Source of the DNA: Prasinococcaceae sp. CCMP 1430
Taxonomy: Eukaryota > Prasinodermophyta > Palmophyllophyceae > Prasinococcales > Prasinococcaceae
Length of the DNA: 57,354 nt
Assembly: GCA_013416795.1 (NCBI GenBank)
Contig: RQSC01000015.1
Span: 489,541-546,894, forward strand
Direction: 5' to 3'
Made by a program: the position numbers and the translations under genes. Of the stretch, positions 21,701-31,960 are shown in pieces; within the stretch, counting starts at the first letter, position 1, and each line of letters begins with the position of its first letter. Below the pieces are notes generated by a model. The model ran no database searches. It was given only the letters and a program-made list of their open reading frames with translations, and was not told the DNA's origin.

Positions 21701-24145
21701 AAGGGCTCGATGGACCCCGCCGTCTCCAAGATGCTGCTTCTGCACGTGCCCGCTCGCCACCCAAACACCTATCCGGACCTCGAATTGTCGCCGCTTGTAC
21801 AGGCGGCCGCCCTGGTGGCGCTTGGTCTGCTGTACCAAGGCAGCGCGCACCGCCTGATGACGGAGGTGATGTTGCGTGAGATAGGGCGCAAGCCAGGCGC
21901 CGACGGCGGCCGCGGCCGCGAGGGCTACGCACTCGCGGCGGGGCTCGCCCTCGGGCTGGTTGCGCTTGCGAAGGGCCGCAGCGCTGCGGGGATCGCTGAC
22001 CTTCGGGTGGAAGACCGCCTGCGAAGGTACATGGTTGGCGGCCACGACGAGCGGCCCTCAGCCTCGAGCGCCACGCGGTCCGCAGGTGGCGCGGCGATCG
22101 CCACTGGAGGCATGTGGGGCACAGGCGCTGAGGGGTCCCACGCGCCCACGATCACTCATGGACCTGGCGTTGCCGAAGTGTACTCGCCCATGGCGAGCTC
22201 GGGGGTGGGTGGCAGCGCGGCCAGCGCGGGCGGCCAGAACAGCTCGGCCGACTACGACGATGGCGGGGCTGGCGTGAGCAACGGTCAGGTGATGGAGGGC
22301 GCCATGGTGAACTTGGATGTGAGCTCCCCCGGAGCAACCCTCGCACTGGGGCTGATGTTTCTCAAGACCAACGACGCGGCGGTGGCGCGGCGGTTGAGTG
22401 TGCCGGCCTCGCACTTCCAGCTGGACTACGTGCGGCCGGACTTCGTGCTGCTGCGCGTGCTCGCGCGTGGACTGGTGCTGTGGGATAGCGTGCAGCCAAC
22501 GCAGGCGTGGGTCGAAGGCAATCTGCCCACGCTCGTTGCGCGCTGGGCGCACGAGGCGGGCTTTGGGCCGTCGCCTGAGCCCGCGGCGCCGGGCGGCGCA
22601 GCTTCAGAAGCGAACGCGGATTGCGTGTGCGACTCCGACGATGATATCGACGTGGAGGCCCTGGGCCAGACGCACGCGTCGGTGCTCGCCGGTGCCTGCC
22701 TGGCACTCGGCATTCGCTTTGCGGGCACTGCGTGTGGAGCTGCCGCCCGCACGCTCACGTCCTACCTCGAGTACTTCCTCAAGCGCAAGGCTGACACCCC
22801 CGCGGCGGCCGCCGGGGTTGCGCCGCGGGTGGGCACCGATAGGGCGACCATCGAGTGCTGCATAAGCACGTGTGCGCTCGCGCTGGGCGTTGTCATGTCC
22901 GGCACGGGCGACCTGGCCACGCTGCGAGTGCTGCGGAGGCTGCGACGGCGTTTGGACGCTCCCGCGCTCACTTACGGCGACCACTGCGCTGCCAGCACGG
23001 CGATTGGTTTCCTGTTCCTCGGCGGCGGACGCATGACCTTTGGCCGCGGCGACCGCCAGATCGCCGCGCTCGTGTGCGCGCTCTACCCGCGCATGCCATC
23101 GTCGCCGGGCGACAACCGGTGCCACCTGCAAGCCCTTCGCCACCTATACGTGCTCGCCGCGCAGCCGCGCAGCATCGAGGCCCTCGATGTGGATACCGGC
23201 GAGGCTGTGTATGCCCCCATCGAGATTCTTCTTCACTCGGGCGCGACGCTCAAGCGCGTTGCGCCGTGCCAGCTACCCGACACGGATCTCGTCGCGAGCG
23301 TGCGCGTGCTCGGCCCACGCCACTTGCCGCAGTCGGTGGCGTTCTGCGCCGGCTGCCCGCCCGCGGGCCACGCACTGCGCCGCGGCGTGGTGTACGTGAA
23401 GCGCCGCACCGGCGCAACGACGTACGAAGCCGATCCGCTGGGCACGCGGTCGCTGGCCGCGCGTGCCCCCGGCGAGAACGGCGCGGGCGAGGCGCTGGTC
23501 GCTGCATTTTCGAGCAATCCCTCACTGCAGCAGCATGCGCTCATCCTCGCCGGTGGCGCCGACAGCGGGCCTTTCGCCGAGTTTGCGGCGGCGGCGCTCT
23601 ACGACTGCGCAGCGGGCGAGAAGCCGTTGGCGCTCTATTTGGGTCTGTACCATGCCGCGTGCGCGCTTGCGTTGTCTGAGGAGGCCGAAGGTGCCCACGT
23701 CGGGCCCAGTGGCACGCGAGGCCCGTGCGTGTTGCATTGCGGCCCCGCGGGTCCCGCGTTGGCGCTGTGGCAGATTCGACTGGCCCGCACGCACGCGCGC
23801 CTGCTGGCAGCCCGGGGCGAGGGCAGCTCCGCGCTCGTGCGTCCGGGATTGCTCGAGGGCCTGCACGAGTCTGTCATGGGTGTGCTGCGCAGCTGGGCAG
23901 CGAAACCGCAGACAGTGGCCGAGTTTGTGCGAGGCGGAACTGCGTCCTTTGGTGAGGGCGCGCGCGCGGCGCACTTCGGCGCAGCAGCTTCATACCTTGG
24001 GCTCCCTTCATCGCAGAGTGCCCTCCGCATCGCGCTTGAGGCCTCGCGCGCCGTGGGCGCCGTGGGCGACGCTGCGTTGCCAGCGCTCGCCGCGGCGCTG
24101 CCAGGCGTTCCGCTCGACGCGCTCAGGGTTCTCGCGGCGGCGTGA
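18690..24145 (+). CDS. APC1: Anaphase-promoting complex subunit 1
   Basis: Largest scaffold subunit of the APC/C ubiquitin ligase, which drives mitotic exit. The family is certain from the proteasome/cyclosome repeat region: [19 protein letters not shown], then [56 protein letters not shown] and [20 protein letters not shown]. The N-terminal WD-like region is recognisable (AAWCAL ... LLCML ... [11 protein letters not shown]). About 1,800 residues are read without an intron, in line with the family length. The 5' end is unsettled. Homology begins near 18700, before the first nearby ATG at 18773, so an upstream exon is expected. The open frame continues back to an ATG at 18116, but that part reads as non-APC1 low complexity. 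The gene ends 170 bases from the convergent kelch gene. Confidence 0.9.
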
Positions 24146-24314
24146 GCCTGTGGCCATGTGAGCGCTTGGAAGGTGCATAGCATCGGATTCTTTACGTAAG
24201 GAAGTGCGTCTAATACAATACTTCGGTCGCGGGCGATCTGCGCCGGCGTGTCCTCCAGTGTGCGCGGACGCGCCTGTGTACGCGCGCCCCTCGCTCTTTT
24301 CTTTTCGTATGCGC

Positions 24315-25873
24315 TTATGCGTCAATGTCGAGCTTCACGTACGGGTGGTCCAGGTCGGCGAAGACCTCGACCGAGTCCATGGCGGTCTGCACGTGCGCAC
24401 GGCGTGGGAGGCGTGTTCTGGTCAGCGCGTGTCGCACCCTGCTACCTTGTCTGCGGGCAGACTTTCGGTCTCAACGTGCGCGCAAAACATCGGCGCACGC
24501 GTGCGCGCCGGCGCGCTGGCGCACTCACGTTGGCGCAGTCGGGGCTGCCCCAGTCGTCGTTCCAGCCTGTGGTGCACAGCCGGTGGCCACCGAAGGCCCA
24601 AACGAGGCCATTGCCGTCGGCGATCGCACCGAAACGGAAACGCGCGTGCGCCATCATTGCCTGAGCGCGCGCGTGCGATTGAGCGCGGTGGGGTCAGCGC
24701 GGTGCTGCGCGAGCGCCAGCGCGCGATCGCCCGCCCACGCGCGCACGCCAAGCGCTCTCGCCCCCGCGCGCTCACCTTGTCCTCCCACTCGTCGTGCTCA
24801 ATGTGGTAGACCTCGACGCGGTGGTCGGGGATCTGGTTCTTGTCCTCGCGCGCGTGCGTCTCGCCTCCGAGCACCATGAGCCTCTGGCCGGGCAACGCAA
24901 CGAGGGCGGCGTCGCCGCGCGGGTGGGTCGAGCTCGCGTGCTGCTGCCACTGGGCGGCGCCCGGCGACAGCGAGAAGAGCGAGCCCTGGAAGGTGCTGTC
25001 GCTCTTGGCCCATGCGCCAGTCGAGTCGTAGTAGCCTCCGGTGGCCCAGACCTTGCCAGCCTTTCCGACGCAGCTGATGTCACCGCGCGGCTCGGGGAGC
25101 GAGGGCTCGGTAGCGAACGCGAGCGCGTCGCTCCCGCCGAGCGTCAGCGACTCGACCGTGTCGAGGGTGTCATAGATCTCGGAGAAGCCGCCGACGACGT
25201 AGGCCGTCTTGCCGACGGCAGCCACGCACAGATCCTGGCGCGCGGCCGCCATCGAGGGGCCGGCCGACCAGGTGCCCTCGGCCACGTCGAAGATGATGGC
25301 GTCGGCGTGCCCCGTTCCCTGGTCGGCCTGGAGACCGCCGGCCACCACGATGTGGCCGTCGCCGTGGTCGACGTAGGCGGCTCCCATGCGGTACCTGGCA
25401 CCTCCCGGCATGTCCGGCAGCTGCGTCCACTCCTCGAGCAGCGTGTCGAAGCGCCACGCGCGCGCCTCGACTTCGTTGTCCGAGTTGAGCCCGCCGAACA
25501 GGTACACGTACTCTCCGGTGGGGTCGACGGTCATCGCGAAGTCCGACACGCGCAGCGGCATGCCGCCGGGGAGGGGCGTCCAGGAGCCGCTGCCGCGATA
25601 CAGCAGCTGCCCCGCGGTGTCGGCGTGGGTGCTCAGCCGCGCGCCCTCGAGCGAGGAGATCCGCGAGGCCAGCCCCGCAGTGTCGGCGTCAGTGCCCTTC
25701 TCGAGCGAGTTGATCCGCGAGGCGAGCGTGCCGCACCACGCCAGCGCGCCGACGCACGCGCCCGATGCCCCGAGCAGCGCCGCCCACAGGATCGCGTTGC
25801 TCCCCGCGCGCTTCGCCGGCCCGGGCGCCGACTTGGAGCCGATGTCGATCGCCACCCCATCCGCGCTCGACAT
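24315..25873 (-). CDS. Kelch-repeat type II membrane protein
   Basis: Three phase-0 exons: 25873-24776, 24660-24529 and 24386-24315, giving 433 residues. After a polar N terminus comes a single hydrophobic helix ([20 protein letters not shown]). A short heptad stretch follows ([11 protein letters not shown] ... [10 protein letters not shown]) that may oligomerise. Five or six kelch blades come next with the family GG and Trp pattern: [42 protein letters not shown] and VWAFGGH. The topology suggests a luminal or extracellular beta-propeller on a membrane anchor. Ligand and enzyme activity are unknown. Algal and bacterial relatives include galactose-oxidase-like propellers, but no copper-site residues were identified. 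A CA microsatellite lies upstream of the start. Confidence 0.8.
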
Positions 25874-25994
25874 CGCGCCTGCCGCGTTCGCAGCCCGCCC
25901 CTCGGTCGCCTCGATCCCACGCCGCAAGTTGCTGCGCCTGCCGACGGCGAGCTGTGAGCAGTGCGAGCCGTGCGAGCTGTGGCATCCCGGCCGC

Positions 25995-25997
<3 letters not shown>

Positions 25998-26082
<85 letters not shown>

Positions 26083-26102
26083 CACACACGCACACACACA
26101 CT
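25998..26102. repeat. (CA)n microsatellite upstream of the kelch gene
   Basis: About 105 bases of CA dinucleotides on the plus strand, with rare CG or AA interruptions. Confidence 0.95.
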
Positions 26103-26395
26103 CCGCCGCGGCGCGCGCGCGCGCGCGCGCGGGGAACCGCCCGCGTTCGCCCCGCAAGGCGGAATCCCATAGGTCTAAACAGAATCACATGAGTGTATGG
26201 ATTCCATTTATGTGCTTGTGTTTAACCGAATCCAGATGGAATCCTTATGCGGGCCGCCGCGCGCCGCTCGCGCGGAATCGTCAGATATTTTTCCGACTTT
26301 GTTAGTTTTTTTTTACTTTTTTTTTACTTTTTGACTTTTTTAAAACTTTTTTCACTTTTGTCCGTGTGCGGCAGATTTTTTTGTATGCGTGTGCG

Positions 26396-26630
26396 CGCGT
26401 GTCATTAGGGTCTGAAGAGTCATTTGAAACTCGATTATATGTGTTGGCGTATTGACGGTGAGGTTTGGGTTGTGATGGAAACCGCAAACCCGCGCAATGC
26501 CTGCTTCGTGTGCGCGCGCGCGCGCGCGTTGCGTTAGGGTCTGTAGAAGCGTTTGAAACTCAATCAAATGCATTGACGGATTGACGGTGATGTTTGGGTT
26601 GTGATGAAACCTCAAACAAACCCGCGCAAG
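26396..26630. repeat. Two imperfect direct repeats of about 105 bases
   Basis: 26396-26500 and 26523-26630 share blocks in order: TTAGGGTCTG, TTTGAAACTC, ATTGACGGTGA, TTTGGGTTGTGATG and AAACCCGCGCAA. A CG-rich spacer separates them. They are AT-richer than the surroundings and non-coding, and may be remnants of a dispersed element. Confidence 0.85.
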
Positions 26631-27142
26631 GAGGGCGCCATCAGATCGGCTTCGGCGTCGGCTCTTATCTTTTTTTTTTGTTTTTGTTTTTTTTTAAATT
26701 CATTTTTACTGTAATCTTTATGAATACGGGCGCACTTTCCAGAAACAACGCGCGCCGAAATGTTTTTCATTCGACCTTTTTTTTTTTTCCTGTCCGGCGC
26801 GTGCCCGCGAGGCCCACGTCCTGGTAGCGGGATTTCGACCCGTGCGTTTCGGGACGCGCGCTCGCATCTCGTCGCGAATTCGCGGGACGCAACACGGGAT
26901 AAGACCCGGAATTTCGGCCCGCGCGAGCGCGCGAGGTCTCACTCGGTCGCTCGGTCGGCGCGGCGCGGCGTCGCAACCGGTTCCGAGTCCTGGGTTCGCG
27001 GGACGTCGGCGCGCATCTCGTCGCGGATTTCCGCGGGGTGATCCCAGGATCGGACCCGGAATTCGCGGCGTCAGCCAGCGAGCGCGCGAGCGCGCGCCGA
27101 TCGGTGGGTGGGTCTGCTGCGGGGCCGCCGACCTGCCACACA

Positions 27143-27145
<3 letters not shown>

Positions 27146-27172
<27 letters not shown>
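27146..27172. repeat. Poly-C run (27 C)
   Basis: An uninterrupted C run preceded by GCCACACAGCG and followed by CTTCATCCTTTCC. Likely length-variable. Confidence 0.95.
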
Positions 27173-27173
<1 letters not shown>

Positions 27174-27234
27174 TCATCCTTTCCGTACTCTTCCCCCGCC
27201 CGACACCGCCCGCCCGCTCGCTCGGGCGGGGTAG

Positions 27235-28572
27235 GTGGGGGCTGGGAGGCGCGTGCGGGCGCTCCGCGGCGCCGCGGGGCCCTGCGCCGCCGAGCTGCGC
27301 GCGCGGGACGGCGTCGCCGGCGCCGGGGCGTGGGTGTGCGTCCACGGCGAGGTGTACGATGTCGCCCCGCTCGTGCCCAGGCACCCGGGCGGCGCGGCGC
27401 TGCTCCGCCGACACCTCGGCACAGACGCCACGCGCGCCATGGAAGAGCGCGGACACAGCGCCAACGCGTATCGCATGCTCAAGCAGTACCACGTTGGCAC
27501 GTTGGTGCCGCGGCCGCAGCGCAGCTCGCGCAACGAAGGGGGCGCTGATGCGAGGCAGTGCCCGGGCGATGGCGCCGGCGGTGCGGGCCGCTCCGGAGGC
27601 GGCGCCGGTGGCATGGGAGGAAGCGAAAGCAGCGCGCGTGGAGGGAGCGAACCCGCTGGACACTGGGAGATCGGGGAGGCTACCAGCGCGCGGCTGGGCA
27701 TCGACCCTCATCGCGCGCTCGTGTGGCAGGTGGGCGCGCTTGGGGACAAGTACAGCGCGTGGGTGCACACGCCCGAGGACGTCGCCTCGCCGCGTTTCTT
27801 CGTGAGCGGCTGGGCCGAGGCGCTCACGAAGACGCACTGGTGGGCAGTGCCACTCGCGTGGGTGCCCGTGTGCGCGCTCACGGCACTGCGCGCGGCGGCG
27901 ATCGCGGTCGCCGCGGCAGCGTCGCGGGCGTCCGAGACCGGCGCGGAGGAGGGGATCGCGAGGGTCGCTTCCATGTTCACAACCGCGGTATGGGGTGCGG
28001 CCGCGCCGCGGCGCGCCGTGCTGGCGTGTGTGGTCTTCCCGTTCGGGCTCGGTGCCCTCGTGCTCTGGCCGCTTCTTGAGTACGCCGTGCACCGCTTCGT
28101 GTTCCACGCGCGCACGTGCAGCTGGGCAGGCAACACCATGCACTTCCTTCTGCATGGCTGCCACCACAAGCACCCGATGGATCCGCTGCGCCTCGTCTTC
28201 CCCCCAGCGGCTGCCGCGCTGCCCGTGCTGGGACTGCTTGGGGTCGCCGTGCTGCTTGGCGAGCGCACTGGGTCGCCCTCGGCTCGTGCGGCGCTGCTCG
28301 CAGCACACGCGGGCACGGTCGCGGGATACGTCGCGTACGATCTGCTGCACTACCGCCTGCACCACTGCGAGGCCGCCTCCGCCCGCGAGGCCGCGCTGCA
28401 GCGCGGCCACATCTCACACCACTTCAAGGATGGCCGCGCCGCATTTTCGATATCGACGACGTGGCTCGACGCAGCGCTCGGTACCGCGCCGGTGCAGCGA
28501 AAGCGTGCCGGTCGCGGCGAGCAGCGCGAAGGGCGATCGAATGCGGGCGTGCGTCGCCCCGCCTGCGACTAA
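27235..28572 (+). CDS. FA2H: Cytochrome b5 / fatty acid 2-hydroxylase fusion (5' end incomplete)
   Basis: ER enzyme that 2-hydroxylates fatty acids for sphingolipids, using its own cytochrome b5 domain as electron donor. The b5 domain is N-terminal: WVCVHGEVYDV, first haem ligand in RHPGG, second in GHSANAYRML. After a Gly/Ser-rich linker and a hydrophobic stretch comes the hydroxylase domain with the di-iron His boxes: EYAVHRFVFH, HFLLHGCHHKHPMD, HYRLHH and HISHH. The 445 residues read without an intron. There is no ATG before the b5 domain: an in-frame TAG stops the frame at 27232 and the first ATG lies beyond HPGG. A short upstream exon is therefore expected, and the pyrimidine-rich tract ending GTAG or nearby would serve as acceptor. 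Converges on the CWC21 gene, 104 bases away. Confidence 0.88.
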   Translation: MGAGRRVRALRGAAGPCAAELRARDGVAGAGAWVCVHGEVYDVAPLVPRHPGGAALLRRHLGTDATRAMEERGHSANAYRMLKQYHVGTLVPRPQRSSRNEGGADARQCPGDGAGGAGRSGGGAGGMGGSESSARGGSEPAGHWEIGEATSARLGIDPHRALVWQVGALGDKYSAWVHTPEDVASPRFFVSGWAEALTKTHWWAVPLAWVPVCALTALRAAAIAVAAAASRASETGAEEGIARVASMFTTAVWGAAAPRRAVLACVVFPFGLGALVLWPLLEYAVHRFVFHARTCSWAGNTMHFLLHGCHHKHPMDPLRLVFPPAAAALPVLGLLGVAVLLGERTGSPSARAALLAAHAGTVAGYVAYDLLHYRLHHCEAASAREAALQRGHISHHFKDGRAAFSISTTWLDAALGTAPVQRKRAGRGEQREGRSNAGVRRPACD

Positions 28573-28675
28573 TGACCGAACGAAGTAGGCTTATAATTAA
28601 TAGAGTCGTCATCCATCGCACGCGACTGTCGCGCGCGAGGTGTAGCGGTCGGAGCCACGCGTGCGCGCGCTGCAA

Positions 28676-30309
28676 CTATCGCGAGCGCGATCTCGACCTC
28701 GACTTGGACCTTGACCTTGACCTCGAGCGCGACCTCGACCGCGAGCGCGACCTCGACCTCGAGCGCGAACTGTACGACCTCGACCTGGACCGTGAGCTGT
28801 ACGATCTCGACCTCGAGCGGGAGCTGTACGACCTCGACCTCGACCGCGATCGCGAGCTAAAGCTATCCGAGGTATAGCTGCCCCCAGAGCCGCGCGACCG
28901 CGACCTGGATCTCGAGCGCGATCTCGAGCGCGAGCTGCCCGACGTGTAGCTACTCCCTGACGTATAGCTGCTGTAGCTACCCCGCGAGGTATACGAGTCG
29001 GAGCTGCGGCTATAGCTGCGGCGGCTGCGGCCGCGGCTACGCCGACGTGGACTGCGGCTCCTGCTCCTGCTCCTGCTCGTGCTGCGGCTGCGGCTTCGGC
29101 TGCGGCTGCGGCTGCGGCTGCGGCTGCGGCTGCGGCTGCGGTCGCTCTTTGCCGCCCCATCACGCGGTGAGCGCTCGCGCTCGCGCCCCTCTCTACTTCC
29201 TTTCCGCCGCGGTGACGCCGAACGCTCGCGCTCGCGCTTCTGCCTGCGCGCGGCCCGCTCCTTCTCGCGCGCCTCCCGCGCGCGCTCACGCTCGCGCGCC
29301 TGAGCTGCCTCGCGCCGCTCGGCCTTCTTGCGCGCCTGCAGCTCACGGTCGAAGGCCTCACCCTCTTTGATGTCGTCGCGCATGCGCAGCGCCCCGCGGA
29401 ATCGATCGAGCTCGGCGCGCTTGCGCGCTGCCGTGCCGTGCGTGCCCGCTCCTGCGCCGGTGTGCCTCACATCGCCCCTCCCGCCGCGGCGGGGACTGCG
29501 CGCGCGCGGCGCAGCGGATGCGAGGGCAGGACCCGCTCCATCCTCGCCCCCTCCGGCGCCGGCCTCAAGCGCGGTCGCCTTCTCCTGCTCCCGCGCTGCC
29601 GCCGCCGCCTTGGCGGCCTCGGCGCGCTCGCGCTCGGCCTCCTCCTCGCGTTCGAGCGCCGCATACAGGCGCTTGCGCTCCTCGTCGACGCGCCGCTCGA
29701 TCTCGTCATCCGGAAGGCTGTAAGCGACGCAGCGAGCGGGTGCGCGGGTGTGCACGTATGTTTGCGTATGGAGCGGGCGCGTCAGCGTCTGTTCGTGGCC
29801 ACGGGCACACGCCGCGCGGGGTGAACCCTAACCTCGCTGACACGGGCGCTAATCGTCACGGGCAGCGCATGGGGCGCGCACGCGCGCGCGCGTGCATGTG
29901 CCACGCGCGCGCATGCGCGCACACACACAAACAGCACGCGCGCGCGCACAAGCTCGTGCGCGGGCACGCGCGCGCGCACGGTACTCTCTCTCCCACGCCA
30001 CCTCGTCCGCACTCCTCACGGGACGCGCGGCACGCGTGTGCGCACGCACCCTTTCTCCTCGAGCTCGTCGGTAAGCTTCAAGAGCTTGAGCTCGACCTGG
30101 CGCTTGCGGTCGTGGCGCAGAATATCGGCGTTGGGCGCGCGCGCGCCGCCGCCGCGCTGCGCGCGCACAAGTCCCTCGCCGCCGTCCGAGCGGTAGCGGC
30201 CGTCGACGCCGCCGCGGCCCGCGCGCCGGCGGTGCGCGAACTTGTTGGCGACGACGTAGCCGTTGGTGCCGCTGCCGCGCGCGCTGCCGATGCCGATGCC
30301 GTTGTACAT
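28676..30309 (-). CDS. CWC21: CWC21/SRRM2-type spliceosomal protein with long RS domain
   Basis: Splicing factor that binds the spliceosome catalytic centre next to Prp8 (known role of the CWC21/SRRM2 N terminus). Exon 1 (30309-30050) carries the diagnostic start MYNGIGIGSARGSGTNGYV and then APNADILRHDRKRQVELK and LTDELEEKG. The intron starts GTGCGT and ends TTACAG. Exon 2 (29717-28676) continues LPDDEIERRVDEERKRL, then a Glu/Ala/Arg coiled region. A C-terminal RS domain of about 170 residues follows, made of SR/RS dipeptides with inserted YTS and YSS units. Total 433 residues; the junction is in frame. The RS domain is presumably phosphorylated and mediates contacts with other SR proteins. 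On the opposite strand the RS codons read as an Asp/Leu/Glu-rich shadow. Confidence 0.92.
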
Positions 30310-31960
30310 CGCGCGCAGCCGGAGCGGCGCCGCGCACCCGAGGGACGGAACGCGTCGACGGCGTCGACGCGAACGGGCGGGCGAGAGCGGGGCGCCGACA
30401 CCCCCTCACCAACGTCCCGCCCCCCCCTCGCCCCCGCCAGCGCGCTCTTTCGCGCGCCGCGGTACGCCGCGCGGCCGTGCACTCGCCATCGCCGAGTATC
30501 TTGGTCCACCAGGCGTAGCCGGGCCCTTGCAGCCCGCCTCCACGGCAGCGGCAACCGCCGCAACCCACCCCGCGGCAGCAGCAGCCGCCGCCGCAACCAC
30601 CCACCCGCTCGCCCTGTGGCGCACCCCCGCGCGAGGCCCCCCTCCCACCTCACAGCACCCATTGGCGCACGCCGCCGACACCCCCATTTTCTTTTTTTCT
30701 TTTTTTCTTTTTCTTTTCTTCATTTTTCTTTGCTTTTTTTTATTATTTTTATTTTTCTTCGGGGCGGGGTGGACAAAAGGCACCGTCTTTTTCTTTTCTT
30801 TTTCTTTTCTTTTCTTTTCTTTTTTGCGCTGGGTGGGATGAACGAAAGGCACGGGTTTTTGTTTTTGAAGCTTCGTATCAAAACGAATCGATTTCGACCG
30901 CGCCGTCGGCGCGCGCGACGAAATCGCTCGCCCGTGGGCAAATATTTGGTTCCCGGTTTTTTCTTTTTAATTTTAATTTTACTGTACTGTAAGTGTAATT
31001 AATTAATTAAGGTTTTTCCCGCGGTTCCCCGAACGACGGCGACCGAGCGCGTGCGCGCGCGCCCGTGCGCGGTAGGTATCCCTGCGCCCGCGAGCAGCGT
31101 ACTGGCATGCCGCCCAGCCAGCACGATGCCGGATCCGACCGAGGACAACAAGCATGGATGGGCGTCCTCGCTCGAGCTCGCCCGTCCCTCTTTCCAACCA
31201 GAGCTCCTCGCCGCGGCAAAAGTACAGAAGAGGCTTCTCAAAGACCACAGTCACACGCCGCCGGCCTGCCGTGAAGGGGTGTGCTCCTCGCCGCGCCGCT
31301 GCGAACTGTCTGTGCTGCCCCTCTCTGCTGCGCCCCTCCGTTCGTTCGACGGTGAGCCGGCGGGCGAGCAGCGCGTGTTCGACGTGGGCGCGTGCCGAAC
31401 GGACTCCGCGAGATTGCGACCGTCAAGATTGCCAACGTATCGTGGCCGGTGATTCGGGCCCGGAAGCGCATGCTGTAGGTAAGTGCTGTGCACTGGTAGG
31501 GGCGATCCGGGAAAGGATTACAAAGAGGCACGCCAAAGAGGCGCGCCAGCCAGAAGGGGTGCGCTGGTGCGGTGTGTGTGTTTGTGCGGGGAGGGGCGGC
31601 GTTGCAGTGCCGATATGTCGGCATCAGGGGCGTGTATAACTCCGCCGAGGGGCGGCCCATCTTCGAGGCGAGTGTGGGCGGGGAGGGGCGTCAGACCGCA
31701 CCGCGTGCGGCGCGCCGGCGGACCCGCGGCGCTCGCTCGGGAGCTCCGAGGGGGGCGTGCGCCCGCCGGCCCGCGCCGAACGCCTCGGCGCGGCGCGCAA
31801 GGCACAAGTTTGCGCGTGGACGCGCGAGCGCGATTGGCGCCCGCTGCGGGCGGGGCTGCACACTTCCGAGTGCGGCGTGCACTGCTGCCGCACGCACGCG
31901 CGAGGGACTGGGGCACACAGGGGCGCGCCGCGTTCGCTCCCGAGTCGCGTGCGCGAAGGC
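30310..31960. other. Divergent region, CWC21 to GAF-phosphodiesterase
   Basis: Includes T-rich low-complexity DNA at about 30685-30830 and 30955-31015. A candidate 5' exon begins at ATG 31154 and ends at a strong GTAAGT donor at 31479; it encodes a basic Ser/Arg-rich stretch. It might be the first exon of the phosphodiesterase or of nothing, since the acceptor was not determined. The rest is GC-rich and unassigned. Confidence 0.45.

Larger units (their letters stand above)
25874..27234. other. Divergent intergenic region, kelch to FA2H
   Basis: Contains the (CA)n tract, T-rich stretches (26305-26380 and 26670-26720), a pair of direct repeats near 26396-26630, GC-rich unique sequence and a C27 run. 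The first exon of FA2H should be in here but was not identified. Confidence 0.6.

Noticed and set aside
28590-28877. Asp/Leu/Glu-rich plus-strand ORF
   Set aside because: Complement of the RS-dipeptide codons of the CWC21 gene.
29079-29145. (GGCTGC)n hexanucleotide tract as a separate microsatellite
   Set aside because: It is the coding sequence of the RS domain on the minus strand, so no separate feature was listed.
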